A stretch of 7,487 nucleotides of DNA, taken from positions 1 through 7,487 of the forward strand of contig CAAFWX010000046.1 in NCBI GenBank assembly GCA_900766795.1. Direction: 5' to 3'. The notes below the pieces were generated by a model, which saw only the letters and a list, made by a program, of their open reading frames with translations, did not search any database and had not been told where the DNA came from. This document shows, piece after piece, positions 6,084 to 7,487 of the stretch; within the stretch, counting starts at the first letter, position 1; the number at the start of each line of letters is the position of its first letter. Origin of the DNA: Oscillospiraceae bacterium (lineage in GTDB: Bacteria > Bacillota_A > Clostridia > Oscillospirales > Ruminococcaceae). The position numbers were made by a program, and so were the translations under genes.

Positions 6084-7031
6084 TCACTTAAACTTCTGCG
6101 TGATGTTGATGAAGATTCCCACCGCAACGGAAAGCACAACGCTAATCAGCAGCGGGAACCAGACATTCGCCAGCGGAAGTCCGCCCGCGTTTTCGTTAAG
6201 GTTCATTCCGTAGAAGCTGTACACGATGGTGGGCACCGCAATGATGATGGTGAATGTCGTCATGCGTTTCATGACGATATTCAGGTTGTTGGAGATTATG
6301 CTCGCAAAGGTGTCGCCCGTTCCTGCGAGGATGTTTGTGTAGATGTTCGTCATCTCAATCGCCTGCTTGACCTCTATCATGACATCATCAAGCAGGTCCT
6401 GGTCCTCCTCGTAGAGTTTCAGGTATCTGCCGCGCATAAGCTTTTCGAGGATAGCCTCGTTTGTTTTGAGCGAGGTGGAAAAGTAAACCAGCGACTTCTC
6501 AAGCCCCAGAAGCTGCACCAGTCCCTTGTTTTGCATGGACTTGTACATCTTGTTTTCAACGTAGTTTGAAATCTTGTCGATTTGTTTCAGATAGGTCAGG
6601 TAGCGGTTTGCGATTCGCAGCAGAATAGTGAACACAAACTGCGTGCGAAAATGCGGAAGCACGCCCTTGACAACGCCCTTTGCAATCTCGTCAATGATTA
6701 CGTTTTCCTTTGCGCTGACGGTGATGACGTTGTTTGAGGTGATTATTATGGACATAGGCATGGTGGAGTAGAACAGCGTTCTGTCGGGATCGTCGTCTTG
6801 TTCTGCCACGGGGTAGTCCACAACGATAAGCGTTACTCCGTCGTCGCTTTCAATTCGCGAAGGCTCCTCCTCATCAAGCGCGGCTCTGATGTAGTCGCGG
6901 TCAACGCTCATATCTTCTTCAAGGTCAGAAATTTCGGTTTCGGTGGGGTTAATGACAGAAATCCATGCGCCGTTTTCGGCGCTTTCAACTTCGCAGAGCC
7001 TGCCCTCAATGCTTTTGTAGTATTTAACCAT
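6084..7031 (-). CDS. corA: CorA-family divalent metal (Mg2+/Co2+-type) transporter
   Basis: A 315-aa inner-membrane channel-type transporter. The N-terminal part is the cytoplasmic alpha/beta domain, including ALDEEEPSRIE at 51-61, a conserved feature of the family. A long helical region (about 108-255) follows. The first membrane helix lies at about 257-273 and ends in the signature YGMN at 274-277, the selectivity motif at the pore mouth. A short loop leads to the second helix (about 291-310) and a basic C-terminus (QKFK). The family forms pentamers gated by cytoplasmic Mg2+; whether this one carries Mg2+, Co2+ or another ion cannot be told. The periplasmic loop NENAGGLPL has only one acidic residue. 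The ATG at 7031 follows AAAGGAG (7046-7040) with 8-nt spacing. A structured leader with its own small ORF precedes it. Confidence 0.93.
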   Translation of the reverse strand: MVKYYKSIEGRLCEVESAENGAWISVINPTETEISDLEEDMSVDRDYIRAALDEEEPSRIESDDGVTLIVVDYPVAEQDDDPDRTLFYSTMPMSIIITSNNVITVSAKENVIIDEIAKGVVKGVLPHFRTQFVFTILLRIANRYLTYLKQIDKISNYVENKMYKSMQNKGLVQLLGLEKSLVYFSTSLKTNEAILEKLMRGRYLKLYEEDQDLLDDVMIEVKQAIEMTNIYTNILAGTGDTFASIISNNLNIVMKRMTTFTIIIAVPTIVYSFYGMNLNENAGGLPLANVWFPLLISVVLSVAVGIFINITQKFK

Positions 7032-7042
7032 AACAGTTTCTC

Positions 7043-7061
7043 CTTTGCTTTTTACGCAAAG
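7043..7061 (-). promoter_or_regulatory. Hairpin spanning the leader-ORF stop codon and touching the corA ribosome site
   Basis: CTTTGC (7061-7056) pairs perfectly with GCAAAG (7048-7043) around GTAAAAA, which contains the TAA stop of the leader ORF. The 3' arm covers the AAAG that begins the corA ribosome site AAAGGAG. A ribosome finishing the leader ORF would melt this stem and free the site. This is a seen structure with an inferred role; a 6-bp stem is only modest. Confidence 0.4.
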
Positions 7062-7150
7062 AACCCTGCTGCGGAACTGAACGCCGACGCAGCAGCTTCT
7101 TCACAGGTATTGCATAATCGACTTCGACTCTGACCGGGGTCTGCGTTCAT
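7052..7150 (-). CDS. Candidate 32-aa leader peptide upstream of corA
   Basis: An ATG-started ORF of 32 codons within the predicted corA transcript. AAAGGTGGTGA precedes the ATG, one mismatch from an ideal AAAGGAGGTGA. The peptide begins MNADPGQSRSR, has a Cys pair CNTC at 13-16, two Glu, then a tail rich in Ala, Ser and Phe. It has no match to a family I recognise. The RNA repeats AGTCGA twice, placing two CGA Arg codons (residues 9 and 11) in a short stretch; CGA is usually slowly decoded. The stop lies 20 nt before the corA ATG, and the ORF overlaps an 8-bp hairpin. Regulation of metal-transporter genes by upstream small ORFs is established for Salmonella mgtA, mgtCBR and corA, but no homology to those leaders is claimed. 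It could also be a chance ORF in a structured untranslated RNA. Confidence 0.5.
   Translation of the reverse strand: MNADPGQSRSRLCNTCEEAAASAFSSAAGFFA
7066..7095 (-). promoter_or_regulatory. 8-bp hairpin inside the corA leader ORF
   Basis: CTGCTGCG (7095-7088) pairs perfectly with CGCAGCAG (7073-7066) around a 14-nt loop. That loop contains GCGTTCA (7084-7078), complementary over 7 nt to TGAACGC (7149-7143) at the leader start codon, so an alternative fold or pseudoknot masking the leader start is possible. The hairpin is clear; the second pairing could be chance over this length. Confidence 0.45.
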
Positions 7151-7187
7151 TTCCTCACCACCTTTTAAAGCATTAAAATACACTCTT

Positions 7188-7216
7188 ATTCTATCATATT
7201 TCGCGAAAAAATACAA
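7188..7216 (-). promoter_or_regulatory. Sigma-A-type extended -10 promoter of corA
   Basis: On the minus strand TTGTAT (7216-7211), 17 nt, then TAGAAT (7193-7188) with an extended -10 TG at 7196-7195. Transcription would start near 7181, leaving a leader of about 150 nt before corA. The stretch 7217-7266 upstream is AT-rich and shows nothing else. Confidence 0.7.
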
Positions 7217-7266
7217 GAGCAAATCCGAAAAAAGAAGCCGTACTGTATATTAAATTTCTGTAAAAT

Positions 7267-7487
7267 TAAGGCAACACCGCACAATTACCGGCTAAAGCCT
7301 TTGTCGCACGCTTGCTTGCATATTTTCCGCCAGCAGTTTCCCGCTTGAATACGCTTCGCTCCCGCAGGAAACGCCTAGTTGCCCAAATTTCGCTTGACGG
7401 GCGTGGTCTCCCCCGGGTGGGGGAGGTGTCACGCAGTGACAGAGGGGCTGACCGACAGACCAGCCCGCCTGCGCTCAATTTGTACAA
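7267..7487 (+). repeat. Right copy of the dispersed repeat, with hairpins, running off the window
   Basis: It begins TAAGGCAACACCGC, the inner end shared with the left copy in inverted orientation (28 of 28 bases). The base composition shifts sharply at 7267 from AT-rich promoter DNA to GC-rich sequence. No gene is evident inside; the open frame on the minus strand has no ribosome site or recognisable product. The right portion holds three successive hairpins at 7408-7466. From memory, GGGGGAGGTG followed by a short inverted GTCAC/GTGAC resembles non-coding repeats common in gut Clostridia; this was not checked. Where the element ends is not visible, and the segment may combine more than one repeat type. 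Confidence 0.6.
7408..7466. other. Three tandem hairpins in the right repeat
   Basis: CTCCCCC/GGGGGAG (7408-7414 with 7419-7425, loop GGGT); TGTCAC/GTGACA (7427-7432 with 7436-7441, loop GCA); and GGGCTG/CAGCCC (7445-7450 with 7461-7466). All stems are perfect and nearly contiguous. No T-tract follows, so ordinary termination is unlikely. Confidence 0.6.

Noticed and set aside
7032..7181. M-box (ykoK) magnesium riboswitch upstream of corA
   Set aside because: The genomic context fits, and GGTGAGG and GCTGCTGC fragments recall parts of the M-box. The rest of the conserved core, including the region around GACGCCAATGGG, is not recognisable, so I do not call it. A covariance-model search would settle it.
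7266..7487. Open frame of 73 codons on the minus strand inside the right repeat
   Set aside because: It runs off the window, ends inside the repeat terminus, overlaps three hairpins, and shows no ribosome site or domain.
1..7487. CRISPR array, tRNA/rRNA, transposase, phage or defence genes
   Set aside because: Both strands were read for direct repeats with spacers, tRNA-like folds and relevant protein motifs; none was seen. The CPBP protease alone is not evidence of an immunity or bacteriocin locus.

Overview
The window looks like chromosomal DNA of a Gram-positive Clostridia-type bacterium, most plausibly an Oscillospiraceae/Ruminococcaceae-like gut anaerobe. This rests on AAGGAG-type ribosome sites before nearly every gene, tight operons, an S11 D,D-carboxypeptidase with a C-terminal membrane anchor, and a YdbC-type PC4-like protein. 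The taxonomic call is inference. Apart from the flanking repeats, no phage, transposase, CRISPR, tRNA or rRNA is visible.

Layout: (1) Plus-strand pair at 51-1814: a CPBP-family membrane protease followed 12 nt later by hisC (histidinol-phosphate aminotransferase). (2) Minus-strand pair at 1916-2903: a metallophosphoesterase-fold protein whose last codons contain the ribosome site of a downstream YdbC/PC4-like single-stranded-DNA-binding protein. The two pairs converge on terminators at 1813-1886. (3) A divergent intergenic region (2904-3074) with a strong extended -10 promoter drives the plus-strand run: a D-alanyl-D-alanine carboxypeptidase (3075-4592), rlmH (4643-5122) and an aldose-1-epimerase-like gene (5136-5993). 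(4) A bidirectional terminator (6039-6063) separates these from a minus-strand CorA-type metal transporter (6084-7031). CorA has a roughly 150-nt 5' leader that carries its own extended -10 promoter, a well-formed 32-codon ORF and two hairpins.

Both window ends carry the same repeat in inverted orientation: 28 of 28 bases match between 11-38 and 7267-7294. The left copy ends exactly where the ribosome site of the CPBP gene begins. The right copy runs off the window and holds three consecutive hairpins.

Most genes are ordinary housekeeping functions: histidine biosynthesis, cell-wall trimming, 23S rRNA methylation, sugar anomer conversion and metal transport. The parts worth a second look are the phosphoesterase, in which all three non-bridging ligands of the second metal site are replaced while the first site is intact, and its coupling to an ssDNA-binding protein; the candidate leader peptide and structured leader of corA; the SGC (not SGN) active-site motif of the carboxypeptidase; and the inverted repeat pair bracketing the locus.
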